In this document: positions 6,778 to 14,458 of the stretch, one piece after another
Numbering within the stretch: the first letter of the stretch is position 1
Layout: every line of letters starts with the position of its first letter
DNA from: Solirubrobacterales bacterium
GTDB lineage: Bacteria > Actinomycetota > Thermoleophilia > Solirubrobacterales > Solirubrobacteraceae
Reading direction: 5' to 3'
Assembly (NCBI GenBank): GCA_019240015.1
Contig: JAFAZB010000420.1
Coordinates: 1 to 16,974 of the forward strand
DNA length: 16,974 nt
The notes under the pieces: generated by a model
The model's database searches: none
Seen by the model: only the letters and a program-made list of their open reading frames with translations
Told to the model about the DNA's origin: nothing
Translations under genes and position numbers: made by a program

Positions 6778-8279
6778 GACAGCCCGCCGGCGGCAGGCGG
6801 CGGCTCACGCTCGCTTCGCTCGCGTCGCTGCCCCTCGAGCTCGCGCCGCCTGTCGATCCTCGCTCGCTGCGGGCGCGGATCGTGCATCTCGGGCTCGGCG
6901 CCTTCCATCGCGCCCACCAAGCCCTGTTCACCGAGGATGCCGTGACGGCAACAGGCGAGGACTGGGGGATCTGCGGCGTCAGCCCGCGGAGCGGGCACGT
7001 CGTCGAGCAGCTCGCTCCCCAGGATGGTCTCTACACGGTCGCGACCCGAGCCGGGCGACAGGAATCGCTGCGGGTCGTGGGCGTAGTTCGCGAGCTGCTG
7101 TGGGCACGTGCCGACCCGGACCGCGTGACGGCGCGGATCGCCGCGCCAGCAACCACGTTGGTCACGCTCACCGTCACCGAGAAGGGCTACCGGCACGATC
7201 CCGCCAGCAACCGGTTGCGGCTCGAGGACCGAGAGATCGCAGCGGACCTCGCCGGGGAGCCTCCCAGGACCGTGATCGGTCAGCTGGTGGCGGGCCTGGA
7301 GCGCCGCCGGCGCGATACCGGCGAGCCGCTGACGATCCTCTGCTGCGACAACCTTCCGTCGAACGGGCGGGTGCTGGAGGGACTCGTGCACGAGTTCGTC
7401 GCTCGCCGCGAGGATGCCGACGAGCTGGCCGGGTGGATCGACCGACGGGTGCGGTTCCCCTCGACGATGGTCGACCGGATCGTTCCGGCGAGCACCCGCG
7501 GGGACCTGCTCCGAGTGGCCGCGCGGCTGGGCCTCATCGACGAGGGCGTCGTGGTCACGGAGCCCTTTCGCCAGTGGGTGATCGAGGACGACTTCGTCGC
7601 GCCTCGTCCGGCTTGGGAGAAAGCCGGCGCGACGTTGACCGCGGACGTCGGGCCCTACGAGCGGATCAAGCTGCGGATGCTCAACGCCAGCCACTCCACG
7701 ATCGCCTACCTCGGCGCCCTGGCCGACTGCGAGCTCGTCGCCGACGCGATGCGCGAGGATCGGCCTTTCCGGGCGCTCGCCGAGGCGCTGATGGCCGCGG
7801 ATGTGGCGCCGACGCTCCAGCCACCGGACGGATTCGACCTGGACGACTATCGACGCCAGCTGCTGGAGCGGTTCGCCAATCGGGCGCTCCGCCACCGCAC
7901 GATCCAGGTCGCGATGGACGGCAGCCAGAAGCTCCCCCAGCGCTTGTTGGGCACGATCCGCGACCGGCTCGCGCAGGGCGCCGAGCCGGCGGTGGCGGCG
8001 CTCGGGGTGGCGGCCTGGATGCGCTTCGTCAGCGCACGCCGCTCGGACGGGGGCCGAGAGCTCGAGGTGGACGACCCGCTGGCGGACCGGATCGCGCAAA
8101 CGGTTGGCGGGCACGAGGATCCGGCCCGGGTCGTCGACGCCCTGCTCTCGCTGCGGGAGGTGTTCGGCGAGCAGCTGGCCGCCGACCAGCTGTTCCGGGC
8201 GCTGCTCGTCGAGCACCTCGGCGCGCTGAGGCGTGACGGTGCGGCGCGAACCGCCGCCCGCCTGAGCGCGGGTTACTGA
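6774..8279 (+). CDS. Mannitol dehydrogenase family oxidoreductase, probable hexuronate reductase (UxuB/UxaB type)
   Basis: A 501-residue NAD(H)-dependent enzyme of the long-chain polyol dehydrogenase family. Fructuronate reductase and tagaturonate reductase belong here, as do mannitol and arabinitol dehydrogenases. Visible are the Rossmann motif VHLGLGAFHRAHQA (37-50), CCDNLPSNG (190-198), FPSTMVDRIVP (228-238), EPFRQWVIED (263-272), the catalytic block KLRMLNASHS with K299, N304 and H307, and QKLPQR (385-390). It starts at GTG 6774, overlapping the uxaA stop (GTGA). The longer upstream frame (to 6540) lies inside uxaA and is rejected. With an altronate dehydratase next door the logical substrate is D-tagaturonate, but the NASHS active-site wording resembles the UxuB/mannitol branch more than UxaB, so fructuronate or a polyol remain possible. 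Family is secure; substrate is not. Confidence 0.85.
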   Translation: MRQPAGGRRRLTLASLASLPLELAPPVDPRSLRARIVHLGLGAFHRAHQALFTEDAVTATGEDWGICGVSPRSGHVVEQLAPQDGLYTVATRAGRQESLRVVGVVRELLWARADPDRVTARIAAPATTLVTLTVTEKGYRHDPASNRLRLEDREIAADLAGEPPRTVIGQLVAGLERRRRDTGEPLTILCCDNLPSNGRVLEGLVHEFVARREDADELAGWIDRRVRFPSTMVDRIVPASTRGDLLRVAARLGLIDEGVVVTEPFRQWVIEDDFVAPRPAWEKAGATLTADVGPYERIKLRMLNASHSTIAYLGALADCELVADAMREDRPFRALAEALMAADVAPTLQPPDGFDLDDYRRQLLERFANRALRHRTIQVAMDGSQKLPQRLLGTIRDRLAQGAEPAVAALGVAAWMRFVSARRSDGGRELEVDDPLADRIAQTVGGHEDPARVVDALLSLREVFGEQLAADQLFRALLVEHLGALRRDGAARTAARLSAGY

Positions 8280-8341
8280 GGGCGTCCCGCGTTTGGAGCG
8301 ACGCGTGTCGGGTAGCGCCGCGCGTAAGGAACCGTGAGCAG

Positions 8342-8346
8342 GGAGG
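8342..8346 (+). promoter_or_regulatory. Ribosome binding site of the MFS transporter gene
   Basis: GGAGG, 7 nt before ATG 8354, selects this ATG over the TTG at 8348 that lies only one base from it. The 74-nt gap upstream (8280-8353) shows no clear promoter or terminator, so read-through from the dehydratase/reductase genes is likely. Confidence 0.7.
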
Positions 8347-8353
8347 ATTGAAC

Positions 8354-9838
8354 ATGGGTGTGACCTCTGGGCGCGAGCCGACTGCGGCCCGGCGCGGATC
8401 GAGGATCGGCGCCGGCGCGGAGGCGCACACGCCGCAAACGATCCTCGCCCGGCTCGACCGGATCGATGTGTGGTCGATGCCGTTCCTGTTCATCGGCATC
8501 ATCGGCACGGGCTTCCTGTTCGCGTTCTATGACGTGTTCGACATCAACGTGTCGTTCATCCAGAGCTGCGTGGCACTCAAGCCCGGCTGCACGCCCGCGA
8601 CCGCGCTGACCACGCTACGCGTACCGATCGTGCTGAACCTGGTCGGCTACGCGGTCGGAGCCGTGATCCTGGCGCCAGTATCGGACCGCATCGGGCGGCG
8701 CAACATGCTGCTGCTGACGATGGTCCTGACCGGACTCGGCGCGCTCTACAACGCGCTGGCACCCGACTACGCGAACTTCGTCGTGGCGCGCGCGGTGACG
8801 GGCATCGGCGTGGGCGCGGACCTGGCGATCGTGAACACGTTCGTGGGCGAGGTGGCGCCGCGGCGCAATCGCGCGCGATGGATCTCGATGATCTTCATCA
8901 TGTCCTCGCTGGGGGCGTTGCTCGGCATCTGGCTGGGCTTGTTCTTGACCACACCGCCGGCCCCGTGGCCAAACGGGCTCTCATTCGCCCAAGCCGGACC
9001 TGGATTCACCGACGGGTGGCGGTGGATGTACGCGATCGGCGCCCTGCTCGCGCTGGTCGGGATCGCGCTGCGGGTCCGGTTGCCGGAGTCGCCTCGCTGG
9101 CTGGTCGGCCAGGGCCGGCTCGAGGAGGCCGACGAGGTCGTGAGCGACATGGAGCGGGTCGCCGCCAACCACGGCCCGCTGGCGCCCGTCCCCGAGGACG
9201 TCCCGGTCGAGGTCCCGGCAACCGGGCTGACGCCGTTCGTGCACCTGTTTGGCTCTCGCATGTACGCGTTGCGGGTGCTCCAGCTGCTGTCGGTCTGGTT
9301 CCTGGCGTACGTGACGGTGTTCGCGTTCGCCGCCGGCTTCACCACGCTGCTGACCTCGCTCAAGTACCCGCCGCCGCAGGCCGGGCTGATCGTCGCCGTG
9401 GGAGCATTTGGCTTCCTGGCCTGCGCCTTGTTCGCCGCGGCGTTCGCCGAGCGGCTCGAGCGCAAGCTGTGGCTGCCGGTCGGGGCGCTGATAACCGTGC
9501 TCGGAGGGGTGATCGTCGCGGCGGCCGGCAGCAACCGGACGGTTGCGTTCATCGGCGCGGGAGTGGTGTTTTTCGGGTTCAACGTGTGGGTCCCGATGAC
9601 CTACACGCTGTCCACCGAGAGCTTCCCGACCCGCGCGCGGGCGACCGGATTTGGCCTCGTGGACGGCGTCGGACACCTCGGCGGGGGGATCGGGGTGTTG
9701 GTGATCGCGCCGCAGATCCCGAAGATGAGCGTGCTCGGCGCGTTCATGACCGTGTCGGCATTCCTGGTGGTGGCAGCGGTGCTCGCGCAGCTCAGCATCA
9801 AGACCCGCGGACGGCGCTACGAAGAGCTCTCTCCCTAG
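8354..9838 (+). CDS. MFS transporter, sugar/sugar-acid porter type
   Basis: A 494-residue major facilitator with about 12 hydrophobic segments. A polar N-terminal tail (1-40) precedes helix 1 (about 43-60, ending FAFYDVFDIN). The loop-2/3 signature PVSDRIGRRN (108-117) is the MFS motif A. PESPRWLVGQGRLEEADEVV (244-263) and TESFPTRARATGFG (421-434) are typical of sugar and organic-acid porters, as is the long central loop (about 244-300). Two cysteines, C72 and C79, in the first outer loop could form a disulfide. It follows the isomerase, altronate dehydratase and reductase genes on the same strand after 74 nt, so import of the hexuronate (or of an inositol-like compound) they degrade is the natural inference; substrate cannot be read directly. 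The gene ends immediately before a hairpin at the convergent junction. Confidence 0.87.
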   Translation: MGVTSGREPTAARRGSRIGAGAEAHTPQTILARLDRIDVWSMPFLFIGIIGTGFLFAFYDVFDINVSFIQSCVALKPGCTPATALTTLRVPIVLNLVGYAVGAVILAPVSDRIGRRNMLLLTMVLTGLGALYNALAPDYANFVVARAVTGIGVGADLAIVNTFVGEVAPRRNRARWISMIFIMSSLGALLGIWLGLFLTTPPAPWPNGLSFAQAGPGFTDGWRWMYAIGALLALVGIALRVRLPESPRWLVGQGRLEEADEVVSDMERVAANHGPLAPVPEDVPVEVPATGLTPFVHLFGSRMYALRVLQLLSVWFLAYVTVFAFAAGFTTLLTSLKYPPPQAGLIVAVGAFGFLACALFAAAFAERLERKLWLPVGALITVLGGVIVAAAGSNRTVAFIGAGVVFFGFNVWVPMTYTLSTESFPTRARATGFGLVDGVGHLGGGIGVLVIAPQIPKMSVLGAFMTVSAFLVVAAVLAQLSIKTRGRRYEELSP

Positions 9839-9839
9839 A

Positions 9840-9857
9840 GCCCGGTAAGAACCGGGC
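9840..9857. terminator. Small hairpin at the convergent junction, possible two-way terminator
   Basis: GCCCGGT (9840-9846), loop AAGA, ACCGGGC (9851-9857) make a perfect 7-bp stem. It starts 2 nt after the MFS stop and ends 4 nt before the stop of the minus-strand cyclic-di-GMP gene, so it serves both converging genes. There is no U-tract on either strand, as is common in GC-rich actinobacteria, so it may act as a weak or factor-assisted terminator or as an RNA 3' end protector. Confidence 0.6.
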
Positions 9858-9861
9858 GCTG

Positions 9862-12135
9862 CTAGGCGGCGACGCGCTCGCCGAGCTGCGCGGTCAGCTG
9901 CTCGATCGGGGCCGGCCGGGCGAGCAGGAAGCCCTGGACTCGCTCGCAGTCGAGTGCCCGCAGCGTCGTCAGCTGCCCTTCGGTCTCGACCCCCTCGGCC
10001 GTGACGGTGCAGCCGAGCGCCTTGGCCATGTCGATCACGGCGGCCACGATCGCCCGGTCCCGCGGGTCGTCCGGGAGCCCACCGACGAAGCTCTGGTCGA
10101 CCTTGATCGCGTCGAGCGGATGGTCCTTGAGCCAGCAGAGCGAGGAGAACCCGGTGCCGAAATCGTCGAGCACGATCCGGACGCCGAGCGCTTCGAGCTC
10201 GCGCAGGGTGCGGGCCGTGACGGTGTCGGGCCGCATCAACGCGGTCTCCGTGATCTCCAGCGTCAGCAACTCGGCCGGGAACTCGGCGTGGTGCAGCGTC
10301 TGCTGCACCGACAGCGCGAAGCCCGGGTTGGCGATCTGGTGCGCGGAGACATTCACCCCCAGCTCCAGCGAGCGCCCCAGTGATTCGTTCACCCGCGCGA
10401 TCGTCTCGCAGCTCTCGCGCAGCACCCAGGCACCGATCGGGATGATCGCTCCCGTATCCTCGGCCACGGGGATGAACTCGACCGGAGAGACCTCCCCGAG
10501 GCTGGGGCTGCTCCAGCGCAGCAGCGCCTCCACGGCGACGGTCTCGGAGGCCGCGAGATCGGTCACCGGCTGGAACTCGAGTCGCATCTCGCCCCGCATT
10601 TCGGCACCGCGCAGCTCGCGCGCGAGCGCCAGCCGCCGACCGGTGCGGATCCGCTGGGAGCCCTCGAAGAACACACAGCGGTCCCGGCCGGAGCGCTTGG
10701 CTGTGTACATCGCGCTGTCAGCCTGACGAATCGCCTCTCGGGCGTCGATCCCGGTGCCGGTCATCAACGAGATCCCGATGCTCGCGGTGACGGTGGTCGA
10801 CTTCACCCCCGGCAGCGGCTCGGAGATCGAGTCCAACAGACGGAACCCGAGCTCGGCTGCCTCCTCGTCATCCTTGACGCCTTCCGCGATCACCACGAAC
10901 TCGTCGCCGCCGAAGCGACCCACGAAGTCGTCGGCTCGCACCGCAGAGGACAGCCGCTCGCTGATCTCGCGCAGCATCTCGTCGGCGCGATCGTGGCCCA
11001 AGGTGTCGTTGAGCGACTTCAGCCCATCGAGGTCGATGAACAGCACCGCGACCTGCTGCTTGGAATGGGTGCGCAGCAGAGCGTCGTCGAGCTGCTCGAA
11101 GATCGCGGTCCGGTTCGGGAGTCCGGTCAGGCCATCGTGGCGAGCGTCGTGGATCAGGCGCTCGAGCGTGCGATGGCGCTCGATCGCGATCCCGGCCATA
11201 CGAGCTCCGTCGGCCATCAGCGTGAGGTGCTCGGGGAGCGGCTCGCGCGGCTCTGGTCCGTACAAGGCCAGGGTCCCCAGCACATCCCCTTCCGAGGACT
11301 TGATCGGCATCGACCAGCAGTGCCGCAGGCCGATCTGCACGACCCAATCGCGAATCGGCGCCCACTTGGGATCGGTGGCCATGTCGTCGGTGATCGTCAG
11401 CCGGCCGGACCACGCCGCCGAGCCGCAGGTGCCGACGTTGGGCCCGATCACCACGCCGTCGATCGCCGCCAGGTAGTCGGGCGGCAGCGACGGCCCGGCG
11501 CCGGGGTGAAGCGTGCTGGACTCCTGATCGAGCAGCACCACGCAAGCGGCGACGGACGGGTCGTGACGCTCGATCCCTGCGATCAGCTCCATCAGCACGT
11601 CCTTGAGCGGGGCGCCCTGGGCGATCAGCTCGTGCACCTCGTTGTGCGAGCGAAGCAGCTCTTGGACGCGATCCGCTTGCTCGGAGGCCAGCCGCAGCCG
11701 GATTTCGGTGCTGACGGCGTCGGCGGCGGTACCGAGCGCGCGACGGTCGTCCTCGCCCCAGGGTCGGGGTGCCGGATCGGCGACGCAGATCACCCCAACC
11801 GTCTGCCCGTCGATCGAGACCGCGTGCTCCAGGTAGGCGCCCTCGTGCTCGGATCGCGGCTTGGATCCGGCGGCCCCGATCAGGTACTCGGCACGCGACA
11901 GCGACGCCGGCACCTCGGTCAGCTCCGAAGCGTGGCCCGCGACCGTGCACAGGCTCTTCGCCACCACCCTGCCTCCATCGAGCAGCAGGATCGCCGCCGC
12001 CGCCGCGCCGGTATCACGCCGCACCGCGTCGGTCCAGCGATCCAGCTCGGGCTCGGACGCGGCCCCCAGCAGTCCGGTGCGCTCGAGCGTCGACGCGGCC
12101 CGAGGGTCGCCGTCGCGCTTGCCGTTCAGTGACAT
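9862..12135 (-). CDS. GAF-GAF-GGDEF-EAL cyclic-di-GMP turnover protein
   Basis: A 757-residue soluble signalling protein with no membrane segment. Two GAF-like sensor domains come first (about 30-145, and 165-322 with GTCGSAAWSGRLTITDDM). Then come a diguanylate cyclase domain (about 325-490; DGLTGLPNR, active-site GGDEF at 409-413) and an EAL phosphodiesterase domain (about 505-755). The cyclase has an intact inhibitory site RADD (R400-D403) five residues before GGDEF. The EAL domain keeps the expected metal and catalytic residues: E536 (EALLRW), N596, E628, D657-D658 (LDDFGTG), K678, E714 and Q734. Both activities may therefore be functional, with the GAF domains choosing between them. ATG 12135 is preferred; a TTG at 12186 would add 17 residues, but neither has a good ribosome site. 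It lies 75 nt after the Rieske reductase gene, with no terminator seen, so co-transcription is possible. Confidence 0.93.
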   Translation of the reverse strand: MSLNGKRDGDPRAASTLERTGLLGAASEPELDRWTDAVRRDTGAAAAAILLLDGGRVVAKSLCTVAGHASELTEVPASLSRAEYLIGAAGSKPRSEHEGAYLEHAVSIDGQTVGVICVADPAPRPWGEDDRRALGTAADAVSTEIRLRLASEQADRVQELLRSHNEVHELIAQGAPLKDVLMELIAGIERHDPSVAACVVLLDQESSTLHPGAGPSLPPDYLAAIDGVVIGPNVGTCGSAAWSGRLTITDDMATDPKWAPIRDWVVQIGLRHCWSMPIKSSEGDVLGTLALYGPEPREPLPEHLTLMADGARMAGIAIERHRTLERLIHDARHDGLTGLPNRTAIFEQLDDALLRTHSKQQVAVLFIDLDGLKSLNDTLGHDRADEMLREISERLSSAVRADDFVGRFGGDEFVVIAEGVKDDEEAAELGFRLLDSISEPLPGVKSTTVTASIGISLMTGTGIDAREAIRQADSAMYTAKRSGRDRCVFFEGSQRIRTGRRLALARELRGAEMRGEMRLEFQPVTDLAASETVAVEALLRWSSPSLGEVSPVEFIPVAEDTGAIIPIGAWVLRESCETIARVNESLGRSLELGVNVSAHQIANPGFALSVQQTLHHAEFPAELLTLEITETALMRPDTVTARTLRELEALGVRIVLDDFGTGFSSLCWLKDHPLDAIKVDQSFVGGLPDDPRDRAIVAAVIDMAKALGCTVTAEGVETEGQLTTLRALDCERVQGFLLARPAPIEQLTAQLGERVAA

Positions 12136-12210
12136 GACTTTGCATGGATCGGCCCACGGCCGTGCGGGTTGAGCGCGCCGGGGCAATCTGGACCAATGGG
12201 CCGCCTGTGC

Positions 12211-13200
12211 TCAGCGCGTCCACGCGGGCCTGAATCCGGAGTCGATCGTGACCGCCCCCCGGACCGCCCGCGACACGCAGGTCAGCAGGCTCGCGCCCTG
12301 CGCCTGCTGCTCTTCGCTCAGGAACACGTCCCGGTGGTCGAGCTCGCCCTCCGCCTCGAGCACCGCCACCTGACAGAGGCCGCATTCGCCGCGGCGGCAG
12401 TCCCACATCAGCTCCACCCCGTGGTCCCCCAGGGCGTCGAGCATCGTGCGGTTCCTGGGCACGACGATCTCCTGGTCATCCCGATCGCGCACCCGGACCA
12501 CGAACTCCTCTGGCGGGAACCGGCCGCCGGAGGCGAACGTCTCGAAGCGCAACTGCTCGCGCGCGCGCTCCCGCTCCCGCCAAGCTCGCTGCGCGGCATC
12601 GCGCATCCGCAGCGGCCCGCACAGGTATAGCTCGCCGTCGGGGTGCAGCTGGTCGATCTGCTGCCCGAGCTCCAGGCGGTTGCCCTCCTCGGAGACGTAC
12701 AGCTCCAGCCGGTCCCCCAGCAGCTCCGAGAGCTCGTCGAGGAACGGCATCTGCGCCCGGCTCCGGGCCGCCCACAGCAGGCGGAAGGGTCGGCCGTGGC
12801 GCGCGAGCGCGTGGGACATCCCGACCAGCGGCGTGATCCCGATTCCACCTGCGACCAGCAAGTACTCGGGGCGTCCGTAGTGCAGCTCGAAATGGCTCTT
12901 GGGGTCGGACACCTCGACGTCGCTCTCGGCCTCCAGCGCGCGCACGAACCTCGACCCGCCGCGGCTGTCAGCCACATCCTTGACCGCGATCCGGTACGCC
13001 CCGTCGAGCGGGCGCTCGCCGACGAGCGAGTAGGAGCGAACGTCCGGCAGACCCTCCACCTCGACGGCGATGTCGATGTGGCTACCGGTGGGATAGGCGC
13101 GGGCTCCCGAGCTCGGCTCGAGCTCGATCATCCGCACGTCGCTAGCGACGTCGTGCACGGCCCGGACGCGTGCCGGCGCGAAGTGGCCTCCGGGCGACAT
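12211..13200 (-). CDS. Rieske oxygenase reductase, VanB / phthalate dioxygenase reductase type
   Basis: A 329-residue electron-transfer partner for the adjacent oxygenase. It is predicted to take electrons from NAD(P)H through a flavin to a [2Fe-2S] cluster. Domain order is flavin-binding barrel (about 5-105, with RSYS at 55-58), nucleotide-binding domain (about 110-225, with GGIGITPLVGM at 118-128 and CGP at 194-196) and a C-terminal plant-type ferredoxin (about 232-329). The cluster cysteines are C268, C273, C276 and C308 (CX4CX2C...C). This flavin-NAD-ferredoxin order is the class IA reductase layout seen in VanB. Start is ATG 13200, 23 nt after the oxygenase stop, with a modest GGGAAG upstream. 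The frame stays open far upstream but that region overlaps the oxygenase gene. Family is secure; the physiological partner is almost certainly the adjacent oxygenase. Confidence 0.92.
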   Translation of the reverse strand: MSPGGHFAPARVRAVHDVASDVRMIELEPSSGARAYPTGSHIDIAVEVEGLPDVRSYSLVGERPLDGAYRIAVKDVADSRGGSRFVRALEAESDVEVSDPKSHFELHYGRPEYLLVAGGIGITPLVGMSHALARHGRPFRLLWAARSRAQMPFLDELSELLGDRLELYVSEEGNRLELGQQIDQLHPDGELYLCGPLRMRDAAQRAWRERERAREQLRFETFASGGRFPPEEFVVRVRDRDDQEIVVPRNRTMLDALGDHGVELMWDCRRGECGLCQVAVLEAEGELDHRDVFLSEEQQAQGASLLTCVSRAVRGAVTIDSGFRPAWTR

Positions 13201-13223
13201 CGAGTCGCTTCCCGCTCCGCGGC

Positions 13224-14402
13224 TCAGCCGACGCCGAGACGTTGCGCGTCGGCTTCGGTGGCCTCCACCTGCGTGATGGCGCCCGCGTGCCGCTCGGCCT
13301 CCTGCGCCGAGCGGCGGTAGCGCTCGTCGTGATCCTCCTCGGCCATCAACTTGTCGATCAGCCTCCGGGCCCACATCGCGCCGCCGTCGATGTTGAGGTT
13401 GTAGAACTCCTTCTCGGGGTGGTCGTCGATCGCCTCCTGCTGGGCGGCTAGGACCGTTTCGTCCTCGGCGAACACGCCCGCCACGCCGTCGCGGATCAGC
13501 GTCGTGATGCGTTGATCGGTCAGGCTGTAGTTCCGCGCGAAGGCCCAGAAGTAGTGACACGAGCGCGGCGTCTCGGGCGTCATCGTGTTCAGCACGTAAC
13601 CATTCACGCCCTCGGAGCGATCGCCCTCCGGCGCGCCGGTCCCGGTTGGGGCCACGCCCACGTCGATCGCCACCGTGCTGGGGGCCTGGAAGTGGATGAT
13701 CTGCCAGCGATCCACCCTTCCCGCCGGCTCGCCTCGCTTCCACTCGAGCTGCATCTTCCAGAATGGAGGTGGGTCGACGTCGACCATCCAGCGGGTGACT
13801 GTCGCGGAGCTCGGCCCGTGGGTGACCTCAAACGGGACCTCGGCGATCGACCGCTGTCCGATGCTCGCCCCGTGCACGAACGTTTCATGGGTCAGATCCA
13901 TCAGGTTGTCCACGATCAGCTTGTAGCCGCAGTCCAGGTGGATCAGGCCGCCATCGCCGGCCCACGCCGGATCGTCGTTCCAGTGCAGGTCGGGCACCAA
14001 CTCCGGGTCGGCCAGCGCGGGATCGCCTGGCCACACCCACACGAACCGGTGACGCTCCAGCACCGGGTAGCTGCGCACTCGAGCGGACGGGTTGATCGTC
14101 TGCTGCGAGGGCATGAACACGCACCGTCCCTCCGCGTTGAAGACCAGTCCGTGATAGCCGCAGGCGACGTCGTCGTCCTCGAGCTGGCCCTCGGAGAGCG
14201 GCATCAGCCGGTGCCAGCAGGCGTTCTCGAGCGCGACCGGGCGCCCGTCGCCACGCCGGTAGAGGACCACGTTGTGCCCGGCGATCCGGCGCGGCAGCAG
14301 CGCTCGCCTGCACTCCACATCATAGGCCGCGGCGTACCAGCAGTTGTGCGGCCAATCGGCCAGCTTGAACGTGTCCGGAACCGGACGGGGATCTCCGTTC
14401 AT
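13224..14402 (-). CDS. Rieske non-heme iron oxygenase, VanA-like demethylase subunit
   Basis: A 392-residue terminal oxygenase. The Rieske [2Fe-2S] ligands are C62-X-H64 and C81-X2-H84, and the mononuclear iron site is the NLMDLTHETFVH segment (166-177), giving bridging D169 and ligands H172 and H177. The N-terminus (NCWYAAAYDVE) and overall layout match the VanA-type subgroup, which includes vanillate O-demethylase, related O- and N-demethylases and toluene-sulfonate monooxygenase. Such enzymes hydroxylate a methyl group, which leaves as formaldehyde. ATG 14402 has GGAG five bases upstream. It lies 56 nt after purU and 23 nt before its reductase gene. No aromatic ring-cleavage gene is visible, so vanillate is not assured; purU and a homocysteine methyltransferase nearby point to demethylation of some methylated compound. 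Family call strong, substrate unknown. Confidence 0.9.
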   Translation of the reverse strand: MNGDPRPVPDTFKLADWPHNCWYAAAYDVECRRALLPRRIAGHNVVLYRRGDGRPVALENACWHRLMPLSEGQLEDDDVACGYHGLVFNAEGRCVFMPSQQTINPSARVRSYPVLERHRFVWVWPGDPALADPELVPDLHWNDDPAWAGDGGLIHLDCGYKLIVDNLMDLTHETFVHGASIGQRSIAEVPFEVTHGPSSATVTRWMVDVDPPPFWKMQLEWKRGEPAGRVDRWQIIHFQAPSTVAIDVGVAPTGTGAPEGDRSEGVNGYVLNTMTPETPRSCHYFWAFARNYSLTDQRITTLIRDGVAGVFAEDETVLAAQQEAIDDHPEKEFYNLNIDGGAMWARRLIDKLMAEEDHDERYRRSAQEAERHAGAITQVEATEADAQRLGVG

Positions 14403-14419
14403 CTTCGCTCCGCTCTCCA

Positions 14420-14439
14420 CTCGACTCGCAACGGTCGAG
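14420..14439. other. Short inverted repeat between purU and the Rieske gene
   Basis: CTCGAC (14420-14425) and GTCGAG (14434-14439) pair around an 8-nt loop in the 57-nt gap between purU and the oxygenase start. It could be an operator, an RNA stem that tunes expression of the oxygenase, or chance in GC-rich DNA. No T-tract follows. Confidence 0.25.
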
Positions 14440-14458
14440 CTACCCTCGATGGCCCGGC

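Noticed and set aside
6534..8216. 560-codon open frame on the minus strand opposite the reductase
   Set aside because: The + strand frame has clear polyol dehydrogenase motifs and the overlap start; the opposite frame is a codon-bias shadow.
8878..10383. 501-codon + strand frame spanning the MFS end and the EAL gene
   Set aside because: It crosses two real genes on opposite strands and reads as arginine-rich nonsense.
10993..12132. 379-codon + strand frame opposite the GAF/GGDEF region
   Set aside because: The minus-strand protein contains intact GAF and GGDEF motifs; the + frame shows none.
12155..12164. Palindrome CACGGCCGTG upstream of the cyclic-di-GMP gene
   Set aside because: Ten bases of GC-rich palindrome are expected by chance at this composition and no second copy was noticed; not enough to call an operator.
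12136..12186. Alternative TTG start at 12186 for the cyclic-di-GMP enzyme
   Set aside because: The added 17 residues are Pro/Arg-rich without domain content, and ATG 12135 already includes all domains; it cannot be excluded completely.
13201..13743. Upstream extension of the VanB-like reductase frame
   Set aside because: It overlaps the Rieske oxygenase C-terminus and has no domain content; ATG 13200 gives a normal-length reductase.
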